Positions 36,589 through 45,948 of a stretch of DNA of 64,000 nt are shown piece after piece. Within the stretch, counting starts at the first letter, position 1. Every line of letters starts with the position of its first letter. A program made the translations under genes and the position numbers. The DNA lies in the NCBI GenBank assembly GCA_903875605.1, contig CAIQWT010000097.1:62001-126000 (forward strand). Reading direction: 5' to 3'. The stretch comes from an uncultured Geobacteraceae bacterium (GTDB lineage: Bacteria > Desulfobacterota > Desulfuromonadia > Geobacterales > Pseudopelobacteraceae). The notes under the pieces were generated by a model. The model searched no databases and was not told the DNA's origin. It saw nothing but the letters and a program-made list of their open reading frames with translations.

Positions 36589-37980
36589 TCAGCATACTTG
36601 AGAGAGGACAGCAATACCTCGCTCTATATCGCTGCTACTCATCCCGCCGAAGCCAAGCAGCAATGTCGTAGCTTCGGGTTTGCCGGTGACGTGGAAGTCA
36701 GAAAACGGGAAGAGACGAATACCTTTTTGTTGTGCTCTACCTAAAATTTCTGTTTCACTGTGCGAGGTCTCAGGCAACATCAGAACAACATGAAGACCTG
36801 CCCCCTGACCGACAACTACAGCCCGTTTGCCAAAATGAGTTTCAACCGATTGCAGAAGGATATCATGTTTCTTTTTGTAGATCATGCGCATCCGCCGTAT
36901 GTGTCGCTCCCAGTGTCCCTGCTCCATAAATGCTGTCATAGTTCTCTGTTCAAGAAGCGATACTGAGGGGAAATAATCCCGGTAAATTTGGCGGTAAACT
37001 GCTAGCAATGAGTAGGGTAGCACCATGTAGCTCAAACGTAGTGCCGGGGAAAGTAACTTAGAGAATGTTCCCGAATAGATAATGTTTCCGGTCGGACGCA
37101 ACCCCTGTAACGATGGTATGGGCTTCCCGTGGTAACGGAGTTCGCTGTCATAATCATCTTCGATGACGTATTTGTCACCGGATTCTGCCCATTCAATCAA
37201 TGCAAGCCGGTTTGCAACGGGCATTACGTAACCCAACGGCAACTGGTGTGATGGGGTCACGTAGACGATTGTGCTATTACTGGCCTTGAGATGTTTTATG
37301 TTAATTCCACCCGGTTCGACAGGGACTGGAACGATAGAATATGAATGGCTTTGAAAAACGGATCGTGGCAGATGGTAACCCGGGTTCTCGACAGCTACTA
37401 CGGAATGATTTGTCTTTAGAATATTCGAGACAATTTCGAGGCTTTGCTGAAGTCCCGCACAGATGACAATCTGATCCGGGTCGCAGAGTACGCCTCGTGA
37501 GCGTTCCAGGTAACTTTGAATAGAACAGCGCAATCCCCAGTCCCCCTGAGTATCACCATACTGGACAAGCTGCTTACCGTTTCGGCGAATGCTTTCAACA
37601 AAACATTTTCGCCAGAGTTCCGTTGGAAAACTTTCCGGGTCGAGTCGGGCAGGATGAAAATCATATGTGAAGTTAGATGGCGGCCCTGGGAGGTAGTCAT
37701 TTTTGCCAGGCTTAACGGATACAACTTCCGGAGCGACATCCTGGTCAAGAGCCGACACAAAATAGCCGCTACGTGGTTTACTGTACAGGTATCCTTCGGC
37801 GTAAAGCTCCTGGTAGGCCCCATCAACGGTGTTGCGACTGGCTGAAAGTTCAGTGGCCATATTCCTGACAGAGGGGAGTCTGGTATCAGCAGGCAGCTTG
37901 CCTGACAGGATGTGCTCCTTGATCTGATTATAGAGTTGTTTGTATAACGGGACTGGATTACTATTATTCAGAATGAACAT
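36589..37980 (-). CDS. MocR-type regulator (GntR HTH + aminotransferase domain)
   Basis: 463 aa. Residues 5-75 form a GntR winged helix (PLYKQLYNQIKEHIL, RLPSVRNMATELSASRNTV). The rest is a class I/II aminotransferase fold with the PLP-lysine motif YSGTFSKLLSPALRLSYM and VIEDDYDSELRY. MocR proteins use PLP as an effector, and many control vitamin B6 or amino-acid genes. ATG 37980 follows CAGGAGCTAC. It is divergent from a PNPOx-like flavin protein gene (38150), a typical target arrangement. Confidence 0.9.
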   Translation of the reverse strand: MFILNNSNPVPLYKQLYNQIKEHILSGKLPADTRLPSVRNMATELSASRNTVDGAYQELYAEGYLYSKPRSGYFVSALDQDVAPEVVSVKPGKNDYLPGPPSNFTYDFHPARLDPESFPTELWRKCFVESIRRNGKQLVQYGDTQGDWGLRCSIQSYLERSRGVLCDPDQIVICAGLQQSLEIVSNILKTNHSVVAVENPGYHLPRSVFQSHSYSIVPVPVEPGGINIKHLKASNSTIVYVTPSHQLPLGYVMPVANRLALIEWAESGDKYVIEDDYDSELRYHGKPIPSLQGLRPTGNIIYSGTFSKLLSPALRLSYMVLPYSLLAVYRQIYRDYFPSVSLLEQRTMTAFMEQGHWERHIRRMRMIYKKKHDILLQSVETHFGKRAVVVGQGAGLHVVLMLPETSHSETEILGRAQQKGIRLFPFSDFHVTGKPEATTLLLGFGGMSSSDIERGIAVLSQVC

Positions 37981-38149
37981 GTAGCTCCTGACCATCTCAA
38001 GGTTTTTTATCAAAGGGAGTTTAGGGCTACCGTGACACCGATGTCAAAAGAAAACTGCCCCCATTAAGTATTGATATTACAGCCACTAACAATGGTGGCA
38101 ATGGGGCAAACCAAGCTGTCTTACACCACAAATAAAGGAGACAATTACT

Positions 38150-38521
38150 GTGATTCATGAAAAATTGTTGGAAATTATGAAACAGGATGGAGTGGTTGCA
38201 ATCGCAACTCTGGGAGAGGATGGGCCGCATATGGTCAACACCTGGAATAGTTATCTGAGAACCACCGAAGATGGCCGTCTGTTGATTCCTGCCGGTTATA
38301 TGCACCATACAGAAGCGAACATCGCTTTCAATCCGGAGGTTTTAATAACCTTAGGGAGCAGCAAGATCAGTGGTTTGTATGGACCAGGCGCAGGCTTTCT
38401 GATCAAAGGGAAGGCTGTATTTGTAACATCTGGTCCGGATTTCGACGTTCTAAAGGCAAAATTTGAATGGCTGCGTGCAACAATAGCCGTTACCATCGAG
38501 TCTGCCACCCAGACGTGGTAA
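38150..38521 (+). CDS. Pyridoxamine 5'-phosphate oxidase-like flavin protein
   Basis: 123 aa split-barrel protein, one domain of the PNPOx-like family: MKQDGVVAIATLGEDGPHMVNTW, LLIPAGYMHHTEANIA, and GAGFLIKGKAVF. It is too short for classic PdxH, so FMN or F420-type binding by a dimer is more likely. GTG 38150 follows AGGAG by 9 nt. It is divergent from the MocR gene and 57 bp upstream of the winged-helix miniprotein, probably one transcript. Confidence 0.8.
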   Translation: MIHEKLLEIMKQDGVVAIATLGEDGPHMVNTWNSYLRTTEDGRLLIPAGYMHHTEANIAFNPEVLITLGSSKISGLYGPGAGFLIKGKAVFVTSGPDFDVLKAKFEWLRATIAVTIESATQTW

Positions 38522-38578
38522 CTTCTTGACTACAGCGAAAAAGGATATTTAACAGTCCAAAAAAACAAGGAGTTTGCA

Positions 38579-38755
38579 ATGGATATCGCAGAAAAAGTAT
38601 TGGAAGTTATGCGGGCTGAAGGCGAACCTCTAAACGCCGGAAAAATTGCTGAACTTGGTGGTCTTGACCGTAAAGAGGTCGATAAGGCAATGACGAAACT
38701 AAAAAAAGAAGAAAAGATTGTTTCGCCGATACGCTGTTATTGGGTACCGGCGTAA
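38579..38755 (+). CDS. Winged-helix miniprotein (58 aa)
   Basis: ATG 38579 follows AAGGAG (38567-38572) by 6 nt. The protein, [19 protein letters not shown] then [19 protein letters not shown] and IRCYWVPA, has the helix-helix-wing pattern of a small winged-helix DNA-binding domain. It follows the PNPOx-like gene and ends before a strong terminator. Its partner and target are unknown. Confidence 0.7.
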   Translation: MDIAEKVLEVMRAEGEPLNAGKIAELGGLDRKEVDKAMTKLKKEEKIVSPIRCYWVPA

Positions 38756-39139
38756 TCTGGCACGTTTGTATATTAATTAACCACTAGATCAAACAGTCGG
38801 GCCAATTGTGAATCGGTCTAATATAATTGTTTCACACTCAACCCCCGAGGCCATCAGCAGCGGGGGTTCTTTTGTCTAAATTTACCGTAAAGAATGAGCA
38901 TACATATGAACAATCTGCTCTTCTAAGTATAAACCAGTGACTTCAAAGCCATATTCCTCCCCTTCGAAAAAAACAGACTTTACCGTTATTAGGTGGGGAG
39001 TTTTTCAAGGGAAGGGTCTGGAGTAAAGCACCGGAGACATACAGGACACTATGCGTTTATTATAAATATTTTACAAACATCCTTGTGATATTTATTATTT
39101 TACTGTAATGTCTCGGACATTTATTAGCAAATTGATTAG
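38756..39139. other. Intergenic region with terminator, upstream of PstS-like gene
   Basis: 384 bp. A terminator sits at 38840-38874. The remainder is AT-rich and should hold the promoter of the PstS-like/GGDEF-EAL pair. No riboswitch or coding frame could be supported. Confidence 0.4.
38840..38874 (+). terminator. Rho-independent terminator
   Basis: AACCCCCG (38840-38847) pairs with CGGGGGTT (38861-38868), followed by a T-rich CTTTTG. It ends the PNPOx/winged-helix transcript. Confidence 0.8.
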
Positions 39140-40006
39140 ATGGGTATGGAGAATTTTGATATGTGTACGATTAACCGGTTGGCATCATATGTGTATGGCT
39201 TGACATTTATAGTTCTTGCATTACCCGGAATCTGCCTGGCTACCGACACGATTAACATTAATGGCTCCGGCAGTGCTCTCGACATGATGAAGCCGATGAT
39301 CGCGGCATATCAGAAATCAAATAAAAATGTGCACATCAACATGGATAAGCCCCTGGGTAGCTCCGGAGCTGTTAAAGCGTTGCTTGCCGGCGCCCTTGAT
39401 ATAGTCCTCAGCAGTAAGCCACTCAAGCCGGAAGAGATTGCCAAAGGCGCCCAACTCCAGGTATACGGCAAAACTCCTCTCGTCATCATTACTGAAAAAC
39501 ACGTCCGCAAGGCAAACATTACGACAGCAGAGCTTGAAGATATTTACTTTGGGAAAACCTACACCTGGGCAGGTGGAGAAACGATCCGACTGGTTATGCG
39601 ACCCAGTGAAGATGTGGACAGCAAAATCATCGGCACACTCTCCCCCGGAATGACAACCGCAATACGTGCGGCCCAAACACGCCCCGGCATGCTTGTAGCG
39701 GTGACCGACCCGGAGGCGTATACCGCCATATCAAAAACCCCCGGTGCCATTGGAGCAACCGGCCTAACCAGCATAATTACCGAGAAGCTGGCGGTTGCAT
39801 CTTTGGCTCTCAATGGCGTCATTGCATCAACTCAGGCACTGGCAAAAGGCTCTTACCCGCTTTCAAAAGAAATCAGCATTGTCACTACGCCAAAGACATC
39901 ACCTGCCACTCAAAAGCTGATCAACTTCATGCTCTCTTCACAAGGTCGCAGCATTGCCGACAAGGCCGGATTACTTGTCACCATCGGGCAAACAACACAT
40001 AAATGA
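39140..40006 (+). CDS. PstS-like periplasmic binding protein
   Basis: 288 aa with an N-terminal signal sequence (YVYGLTFIVLALPGICLA). The mature part follows the phosphate-binding PBP fold: ININGSGSALDMMKPMIAAY, MDKPLGSSGAVKALLAGALD, EDIYFGKTYTW and MLSSQGRSIADKAGLL. It overlaps the next gene, a GGDEF-EAL protein, by 4 bp (ATGA), so it is probably a sensor subunit rather than part of a transporter; no pstCAB genes are near. The start could also be ATG 39146 or 39161. Confidence 0.8.
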   Translation: MGMENFDMCTINRLASYVYGLTFIVLALPGICLATDTININGSGSALDMMKPMIAAYQKSNKNVHINMDKPLGSSGAVKALLAGALDIVLSSKPLKPEEIAKGAQLQVYGKTPLVIITEKHVRKANITTAELEDIYFGKTYTWAGGETIRLVMRPSEDVDSKIIGTLSPGMTTAIRAAQTRPGMLVAVTDPEAYTAISKTPGAIGATGLTSIITEKLAVASLALNGVIASTQALAKGSYPLSKEISIVTTPKTSPATQKLINFMLSSQGRSIADKAGLLVTIGQTTHK

Positions 40007-42204
40007 CTCAGTCAGACTACTCCCTCCAGCAACTGACCCTTGCCCTTGCTCTGGGTATATCATCACTGATCGCACTGTTGATCCCGTCGAGCTATTTCCT
40101 ACTTTCATATCAAGGTCTACAGGCAACACTTGAATCCCAAACGGAACTCACTGCCAACTCCGTGAACAGCATTATTCGCTCCAGTCAGAAAATGTGGCGT
40201 TTTGAAGAGGTACGGCTCTCGGAAGTGCTTGAAAGGATGCCGCATGACGAAACACCACAATTTTTGCGGATTGTTAGTGAAGATGGTGAAGTAGTTGCCA
40301 AAAACAATTTAATCATTCCGACGCCTGTAGCAATGCACACCCTCAATATTTACGATGCCGGCACTGTTGTCGGCCGTATCGAAGCGTCACGATCTATGCG
40401 CCCGCTGCTGCAAAAGACCACCATGATTGCCTTCTGCTCCATCCTTGGAGGGGTAATCATTTTTATCCTTTTCCGCAGACTGCCGTTGAATGCCATTAAA
40501 AAGGCATTTCAGACACTTGCTGAGAGTGAAAAAAAGTACCGGTCACTGTACCAGACCATGAAAGAAGGCATGGCTCTACACCGGGTGAATCTGGATGAAA
40601 ATGGAGCCATTTCCTCCTTCACCGTGATAGATGCCAACCCCAGTTGTGCGGCTATGTTCGACGGCAATCTGGACAATATTATCGGCCGCGACAGCTTTGC
40701 ACTGTTTGGTGACACCTTCCGCAATTTTTTTTTGGAAAGGCTCGAGGTCTTTGAACATGGCGGTTCCCTTTCGTTTGAAATGTCCCTGCCGGACAAGGAC
40801 TATTTCTACAATGTGCAAATATTTTCTCCCGATCACGGCCTGATTGCAACCCTGTTCGAAGACATAACTGAAAGCAGAAAAGCAGAGCAGCAGATACAAC
40901 AGATGGCCTATTTTGACACTCTGACCAAGCTTCCGAACCGCGCTCTCTTCCATGACCGTATCAACCAGGCCTTAGCCCAGGCCAAGCGTGACAATACCAG
41001 TATGGCTGTCCTTTTTCTCGACCTTGATCACTTTAAAAACGTCAACGACACCCTTGGGCATTCTGCCGGAGACCAATTATTGATTGAAGCTTCCCACCGC
41101 CTGAGTAGCCACATCCGCTCAAGCGACACTCTAGCCCGCATGGGTGGAGACGAGTTTGTCGTTGTCATCACGCATCTTGGTGAACAGCTGAACGCGACCT
41201 ATGTTGCCCAGAAGCTGATAGATTCGATACAAGCTCCGTTCCAGATCAAAGGAAACGAGTTGTATGTTTCTGCCAGCATCGGTATTGCACTGTTTCCTGA
41301 TGACGGCACCAATGCAGAAACGCTTATCAAACATGCCGATATGGCGATGTACTTCTCTAAAGAGTCCGGGCGCAACACATATAATTTCTTTTCCCCTGTT
41401 ATGAACCAGAAAGCTCTCATGCGCATGGAAAACGAGGCCGGACTGCGCCTTGCGTTGCAGCGGGGCGAGTTTTTTCTCGAATTCCAGCCGATCATGAGCG
41501 CCAGCAATCGTACCATTGTTGCTGCCGAAGCGCTTGTCAGGTGGAATCACCCCACTCGCGGCAGGATTCCACCGATCGAATTCATAACCCTGGCGGAGGA
41601 AACCGGCCTGATTCTTCCCCTGGGTGAATGGGTACTACGCACAACTTGCAAAACCATGAAAGCCTTTAATGATGCAGGTCTACCACCGGTAAGATATTGC
41701 GTAAACGTGTCGAGCAAACAGATCGAACAGCAGAACTTTCCCGAGGTGGTCCGTACTGTCCTTTGTGAGACCGGCGCTAAAGCCGAGCAGCTTGAGATTG
41801 AGCTGACTGAAAGCTGCCTGGTCACCGGCACCGACACAAACATCTCGGATGTGTTCGGGATGAGGGATTGGGGAATCACCATTGCAATCGACGATTTCGG
41901 TACCGGCTATTCATCGCTGAGCTATATAAAAACCCTCCCGATCGATCACATTAAGATTGACCGGGCATTTGTCGTTGATATCTGTACAAATGTCCAGGAT
42001 CAGGCGATAGTGGAAGCCATCATTACCATGTCGCAGAGACTTGGTATTAATAACATTGCCGAAGGGGTGGAAACGCAGGATCAGTTGGAGTTTTTGCATA
42101 GTCAGGGGTGTAATGAGATTCAGGGGTATTATTTTCATCGTCCTCTCCCTGTCGATGCCTTTGAATCACTTTTGAGGTCTCACGGAAAAACAGAGACAAT
42201 TTAA
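40003..42204 (+). CDS. Membrane PAS-GGDEF-EAL protein coupled to PstS-like sensor
   Basis: 733 aa. Membrane helices near 12-35 and 146-165 flank a periplasmic domain, followed by PAS (about 185-295), GGDEF (ARMGGDEFVVVI, with an RSSD I-site five residues before it) and EAL (EALVRWNHP, ELELTES, DDFGTGYSSLSYI, IAEGVET). Both catalytic motifs are intact, so both c-di-GMP synthesis and hydrolysis are possible, with a product-inhibited GGDEF. The 4-bp overlap with the PstS-like gene suggests a periplasmic signal is passed to c-di-GMP level. Confidence 0.9.
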   Translation: MTQSDYSLQQLTLALALGISSLIALLIPSSYFLLSYQGLQATLESQTELTANSVNSIIRSSQKMWRFEEVRLSEVLERMPHDETPQFLRIVSEDGEVVAKNNLIIPTPVAMHTLNIYDAGTVVGRIEASRSMRPLLQKTTMIAFCSILGGVIIFILFRRLPLNAIKKAFQTLAESEKKYRSLYQTMKEGMALHRVNLDENGAISSFTVIDANPSCAAMFDGNLDNIIGRDSFALFGDTFRNFFLERLEVFEHGGSLSFEMSLPDKDYFYNVQIFSPDHGLIATLFEDITESRKAEQQIQQMAYFDTLTKLPNRALFHDRINQALAQAKRDNTSMAVLFLDLDHFKNVNDTLGHSAGDQLLIEASHRLSSHIRSSDTLARMGGDEFVVVITHLGEQLNATYVAQKLIDSIQAPFQIKGNELYVSASIGIALFPDDGTNAETLIKHADMAMYFSKESGRNTYNFFSPVMNQKALMRMENEAGLRLALQRGEFFLEFQPIMSASNRTIVAAEALVRWNHPTRGRIPPIEFITLAEETGLILPLGEWVLRTTCKTMKAFNDAGLPPVRYCVNVSSKQIEQQNFPEVVRTVLCETGAKAEQLEIELTESCLVTGTDTNISDVFGMRDWGITIAIDDFGTGYSSLSYIKTLPIDHIKIDRAFVVDICTNVQDQAIVEAIITMSQRLGINNIAEGVETQDQLEFLHSQGCNEIQGYYFHRPLPVDAFESLLRSHGKTETI

Positions 42205-42600
42205 TTTGCGTCCACTGTAAAGATTCCCCATACATAAACCACGCAGAAAGAGTTAACCATCTATCCCGCATCACCCACCTCTCAGAAGTTGTATTTCCAG
42301 AGTCAGCAGCCCCATTCTGAATATTCGCACATGCAGGCGTGGATTCGAAGGTCTTTAGGTTAGGTTATAACCTTTTAACTATCGAACGTAACTAGCAGAA
42401 GAGCCCGTGACTATTTTTGGGGGTTGGGGTGGCAGTGAAGGTGAAGAATATTCTGCACACCCTGTAGGATATTCTCTGCTATTGAACCGCATTACAAAGA
42501 TAAATACCGTAATAACGGATATTTGCGAGCTGGCATGGCTAATGCTAAACATAAAAACATATTCAAAGATTTAGACCAACTTCCAGGAGGATGACAACAA
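42205..42600. other. Intergenic region, no gene seen
   Basis: 396 bp between the GGDEF-EAL gene and a small periplasmic protein gene. Only a good ribosome binding site (AGGAGG) at its end is clear. No RNA structure or frame could be supported. Confidence 0.4.
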
Positions 42601-42936
42601 ATGAAAAAGACAATGGTAATACTGATGGCCTTGGGACTCTTTAGTGCAATGCCTGCACTGGCTGAGCATAAGAAAGAAGCATTAGCAGCGGGGCAAGAAA
42701 CTGTCGCCACCCATAACCACAACCATCAAGACGAAGATTGTGCCAAAGAATGCGAAATGCTGCTTAAAGATTGCGCTATGCAGGTGGATAGCATCCAGCA
42801 ACGAGTCGAAAAAATCCAGTCTGCTATAAAAGCAAATGGTGCAAAGCCTGATCACTTGGATGAACTCAAAGTTCTCAACAAAAAACTTAAAGAGATTAAT
42901 GAAACAATACGGGCTCTATCAAAACCAGGGCACTGA
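42601..42936 (+). CDS. Small His-rich periplasmic protein (111 aa)
   Basis: ATG 42601 follows CAGGAGGATGACAACAA. A signal peptide (TMVILMALGLFSAMPALA) precedes a His/Asp/Cys-rich stretch (HNHNHQDEDC and ECEMLLKDC), then a coiled-coil-like C-terminus (SIQQRVEKIQSAI; ELKVLNKKLKEINETI). The His/Cys run could bind metal. No known family can be named. Confidence 0.7.
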   Translation: MKKTMVILMALGLFSAMPALAEHKKEALAAGQETVATHNHNHQDEDCAKECEMLLKDCAMQVDSIQQRVEKIQSAIKANGAKPDHLDELKVLNKKLKEINETIRALSKPGH

Positions 42937-43082
42937 TTAAGTGTCTAACAATCAACCAACCAAGGCGGGTGAAGTGTTACGCTTTAAAATCTGAGGTAAT
43001 TGAATGAAAGGGCTGTGATTCTATGTGTACTGACAAAGCATCTATTTGCTTACAAGGTGACTGCCGGTAATGACATACTCCC

Positions 43083-43113
43083 CCCCCACCTGGCGACAGG
43101 CAGGGGGTTTTTT
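43083..43113 (+). terminator. Rho-independent terminator
   Basis: A C-rich arm ending in CCTG pairs with CAGG and a following G run across a GCGA loop, followed by TTTTTT. It ends the transcript before the nadA promoter. Confidence 0.75.
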
Positions 43114-43167
43114 ACTTATTCCTGAGACATCCCGAAGAGTTGTTTTTATATATTTTTTGTGGCACAG

Positions 43168-43196
43168 TTGTCAAAAATTATGACCCTGTTTATGAT
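43168..43196 (+). promoter_or_regulatory. Sigma-70-type promoter of nadA
   Basis: TTGTCA (43168-43173) and TATGAT (43191-43196) are separated by exactly 17 bp, and the nadA start codon lies 36 bp after the -10 box. A near-consensus match makes this the likely nadA promoter. Confidence 0.75.
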
Positions 43197-43231
43197 AGAC
43201 ATAATTCGTACATCTGTGAGGAGACACCTGA

Positions 43232-44146
43232 ATGAGTGAAATAATAAAGCAGCAGATAAAAGACCTTCTCAAAGAGCACAATGCTGTGCTGCTAGCCCAC
43301 AATTACATGCGTGATGAGGTACAGGAGATCGCTGACATCACCGGAGACTCTTTGGCGTTGTCCATTGAGGCTTCCAGAACTGATGCCGATGTTATTGTTT
43401 TTTGCGGCGTACATTTTATGGCTGAGTCTGTAGCGATATTGTCACCAGACAAGAAGGTACTGCTCCCACGCCCGGACGCCGGCTGCCCCATGGCCGACAT
43501 GGTTTCGGCAGAAGACCTTGAGTTGCTGAAGGCCCGCCACCCGGGAGTCCCTGTAGTAACCTATGTCAATTCATCGGCAGCGGTAAAAGCTCATTCCGAC
43601 ATCTGCTGTACATCAGCCAATGCTCTTAAGGTTGTAAGATCACTTGAAGAGAATGAACTGATCTTTGTGCCTGACCGAAATCTGGGACGCTGGATTGCCC
43701 AGTTCGTTCCGGAGAAAAAGTTTATTTTCTGGGAAGGATTCTGCCCGACTCATGAGCGGATGACTGTAGCAGCGGTACTGCAAAAGAAAGAGGAACATCC
43801 GGATGCACTCTTTATCTGTCACCCGGAAAGTGCTCTGGAAGTTTCAGCATTAGCCGATCATGTCTGCTCCACGAGCGGAATGTATGATTACTGCCGCACC
43901 AGCCAGGCTAAGAAATTTATCGTCGGCACGGAAGCCGGCATTCTCTACAAACTACGCATGGACAGCCCTGACAAAGAATTTATACTGGCCTCACCGGCAC
44001 TCTTCTGCCCCAACATGAAGTTGACCTCACTGGAAGATGTACTTATTTCACTCCAGACTCTGGCGCCGGTCATCAGCGTACCGGAAGATATCAGGCTTAA
44101 GGCCAAGACGGCACTTGATCGTATGCTGGCAGTGCCTAGGGATTAG
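43232..44146 (+). CDS. nadA: Quinolinate synthase
   Basis: 304 aa. NadA condenses iminoaspartate with dihydroxyacetone phosphate to quinolinate in de novo NAD synthesis. The three cluster cysteines are visible (C85 in [10 protein letters not shown]171 in FCPTHE, C259 in FCPNMK), with the active-site pieces [16 protein letters not shown] and [17 protein letters not shown] precedes the start. No nadB or nadC lies nearby; the gene is probably monocistronic between its promoter and a strong hairpin. Confidence 0.96.
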   Translation: MSEIIKQQIKDLLKEHNAVLLAHNYMRDEVQEIADITGDSLALSIEASRTDADVIVFCGVHFMAESVAILSPDKKVLLPRPDAGCPMADMVSAEDLELLKARHPGVPVVTYVNSSAAVKAHSDICCTSANALKVVRSLEENELIFVPDRNLGRWIAQFVPEKKFIFWEGFCPTHERMTVAAVLQKKEEHPDALFICHPESALEVSALADHVCSTSGMYDYCRTSQAKKFIVGTEAGILYKLRMDSPDKEFILASPALFCPNMKLTSLEDVLISLQTLAPVISVPEDIRLKAKTALDRMLAVPRD

Positions 44147-44248
44147 TATGATTTAGTTACAGTAATCCAGACAGATGCAGCCACATGTTCATTCTGGTCT
44201 CTTTTGACAAACTATTACGTCTGTAACCTATGAAGAGCTGTACTAAGG

Positions 44249-44275
44249 CGCCCCTGACTGAAGTAGTCAGGGGCG
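44249..44275. terminator. Strong hairpin between convergent genes
   Basis: CGCCCCTGACT (44249-44259) pairs fully with AGTCAGGGGCG (44265-44275) across GAAGT. No long T tract is seen on either side, so its terminator role is likely but not certain. It lies between nadA and the glycine-zipper gene. Confidence 0.55.
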
Positions 44276-44312
44276 TAATGCGTACTGACTATTTGTTGAA
44301 TAAAAACAGCTG

Positions 44313-44780
44313 CTAATCGATTGTAGAACGAACCCTTATTCTGTCACCGACATGATAGCGGGTTTTTGTACGGAACTCCTCACCGTTTTCTACCGTGACA
44401 ATGTAGCCGTCAATCACTTCTTTTTCACGCTCGGTATAGCTAACGCGGTCCCTCGGATAACATTTCGTCCCACGCGTCATGTTCTGACCGGTCACCACAC
44501 CCGCGACAGCACCGAGGGCGGTCATGGCGGCATTTCCTGACCCTTTGCCGAATTGGTTTCCAATCAGCCCGCCCGCCACGCCCCCCAGAATCGCACCACC
44601 AACGCCCTGATCGTCCTCACAAATTTCCTCCCTTGATGTGATCGGCTCACGGATAGTGATGATTCTGAAAATTTCACGTACATGGGTGACTGTCGCCATC
44701 GTTACCGACTGCCCCTCAGCATAAACGTATGTGCTCGAGAAAAAAATCACTGCAGCTAATAGAATTGTTATTGTCTTCAT
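44313..44780 (-). CDS. Glycine-zipper outer-membrane/periplasmic protein
   Basis: 155 aa with a signal peptide (TITILLAAVIFFSSTYVYA). The centre has the glycine-zipper two-helix motif GGAILGGVAGGLIGNQFGKGSG...ALGAVAGVVTGQ, as in SlyB/17-kDa antigen family proteins. The flanks carry CEDD and KCYPRD cysteines. Such proteins sit in the envelope with unclear roles. It starts in a lone gene facing nadA. Confidence 0.75.
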   Translation of the reverse strand: MKTITILLAAVIFFSSTYVYAEGQSVTMATVTHVREIFRIITIREPITSREEICEDDQGVGGAILGGVAGGLIGNQFGKGSGNAAMTALGAVAGVVTGQNMTRGTKCYPRDRVSYTEREKEVIDGYIVTVENGEEFRTKTRYHVGDRIRVRSTID

Positions 44781-45078
44781 AGCAGGCCTCCGGTTTAAAG
44801 TGGTTTTTAAGTGCGTCTTAGTGTAAATGCGTTAGTCGCATCACCTGGTACATCCATGCGACAATTATATACAAAACAGCGCAGACATTCAAATCCAGAC
44901 TGTTAACACCTTTACAGACCGTCGCCCCAACCGCAGATGCGTAACGACAGAATCGGCTGCATCCTTGCGCTATTCGGGCGTTTTGACTATAGTATCGGCT
45001 CTCGCCGGACCTTCGGTCGAAATAAATCTCCATGCGCTCTCCGCTCAATTGTGCGGGGTTATTCAGGAATATACCTCT

Positions 45079-45948
45079 ATGCACGATATTTTAAACATCG
45101 CCATTGGCACATTCACTTTACGGCCCTACGTCTTCGCTTTTTTCGGAGCATTTCTTCTGGTCTGTGTGCCGCATATCGGGCTGAAACGAACAGTGACATT
45201 TACCGGCGCGGGTTATCTGATCGCCTTTAGCTCAGAATGGCTATCAATCAACACCGGTTTTCCCTACGGTTGGTACTATTACATCGACACCACAAGCAAC
45301 CGCGAGCTCTGGGTCGCCGGTGTCCCTTTTTTCGACTCTCTCTCTTATGTTTTTCTGGCTTACTGCAGCTACTCTACAGCACTTTTAATTCTCTCACCGC
45401 TCAAATCATGGCGCTGGAACATTGTCACCCTGGAGACCCGGCGCATCCGAAGATCCTTTTCGGCGCTGCTGCTGGGATCCTTTCTGCAAACCTGCCTTGA
45501 CATTATTATTGATCCGGTCGCGCTTCAGGGAAATAGATGGTTTCTCGGACAGATTTACGGCTATCGCGAGCAGGGGATTCATTTCGGTGTACCGCTCTCC
45601 AACTATGCCGGCTGGCTTCTGACCAGCCTGTTGCTGATTGCGGCACTGCAGCTGATAGATGCCAGGCGTCTCAGCGAAAAAACTGCCGGGATCGTCAACA
45701 TTCCCTGCCATTCCCTATTGGGCCCGCTGCTTTATCTGTCAGTTTTGATATTCAATATTGCAATGACTCTTCACATTGGTGAGAGATTTATGGCGCTCAG
45801 CGGGGTGCTCATGTATACCCTGCCGATTATAATAGTTATTGTGCTGGCTCTAAGGCGGGTAAATACTTTTTCAAAAGACCAGCTCGGCGAGCATCTGCGA
45901 GACTACCCATGGTCCTCTGCGGGAAGCATTTTAAAGGGTGGGAAATAA
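45079..45948 (+). CDS. CruF-like carotenoid biosynthesis membrane protein
   Basis: About 289 aa, polytopic. Conserved pieces of the family (PF04240-type) are SSEWLSINTGFPYGWYYY, GVPFFDSLSYVFLAY, CLDIIIDPVALQGNRW and FGVPLSNYAGWLL. CruF is a carotenoid 1',2'-hydratase, but many relatives lack proof of that step. The longer frame from 44965 enters a promoter-like region; ATG 45079 fits the family start. Its end overlaps the convergent nucleosidase gene by 18 bp. Confidence 0.75.
   Translation: MHDILNIAIGTFTLRPYVFAFFGAFLLVCVPHIGLKRTVTFTGAGYLIAFSSEWLSINTGFPYGWYYYIDTTSNRELWVAGVPFFDSLSYVFLAYCSYSTALLILSPLKSWRWNIVTLETRRIRRSFSALLLGSFLQTCLDIIIDPVALQGNRWFLGQIYGYREQGIHFGVPLSNYAGWLLTSLLLIAALQLIDARRLSEKTAGIVNIPCHSLLGPLLYLSVLIFNIAMTLHIGERFMALSGVLMYTLPIIIVIVLALRRVNTFSKDQLGEHLRDYPWSSAGSILKGGK

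Noticed and set aside
38756-39139. c-di-GMP riboswitch before the PstS-like/GGDEF-EAL pair
   Set aside because: Expected conserved loop sequences were not found.
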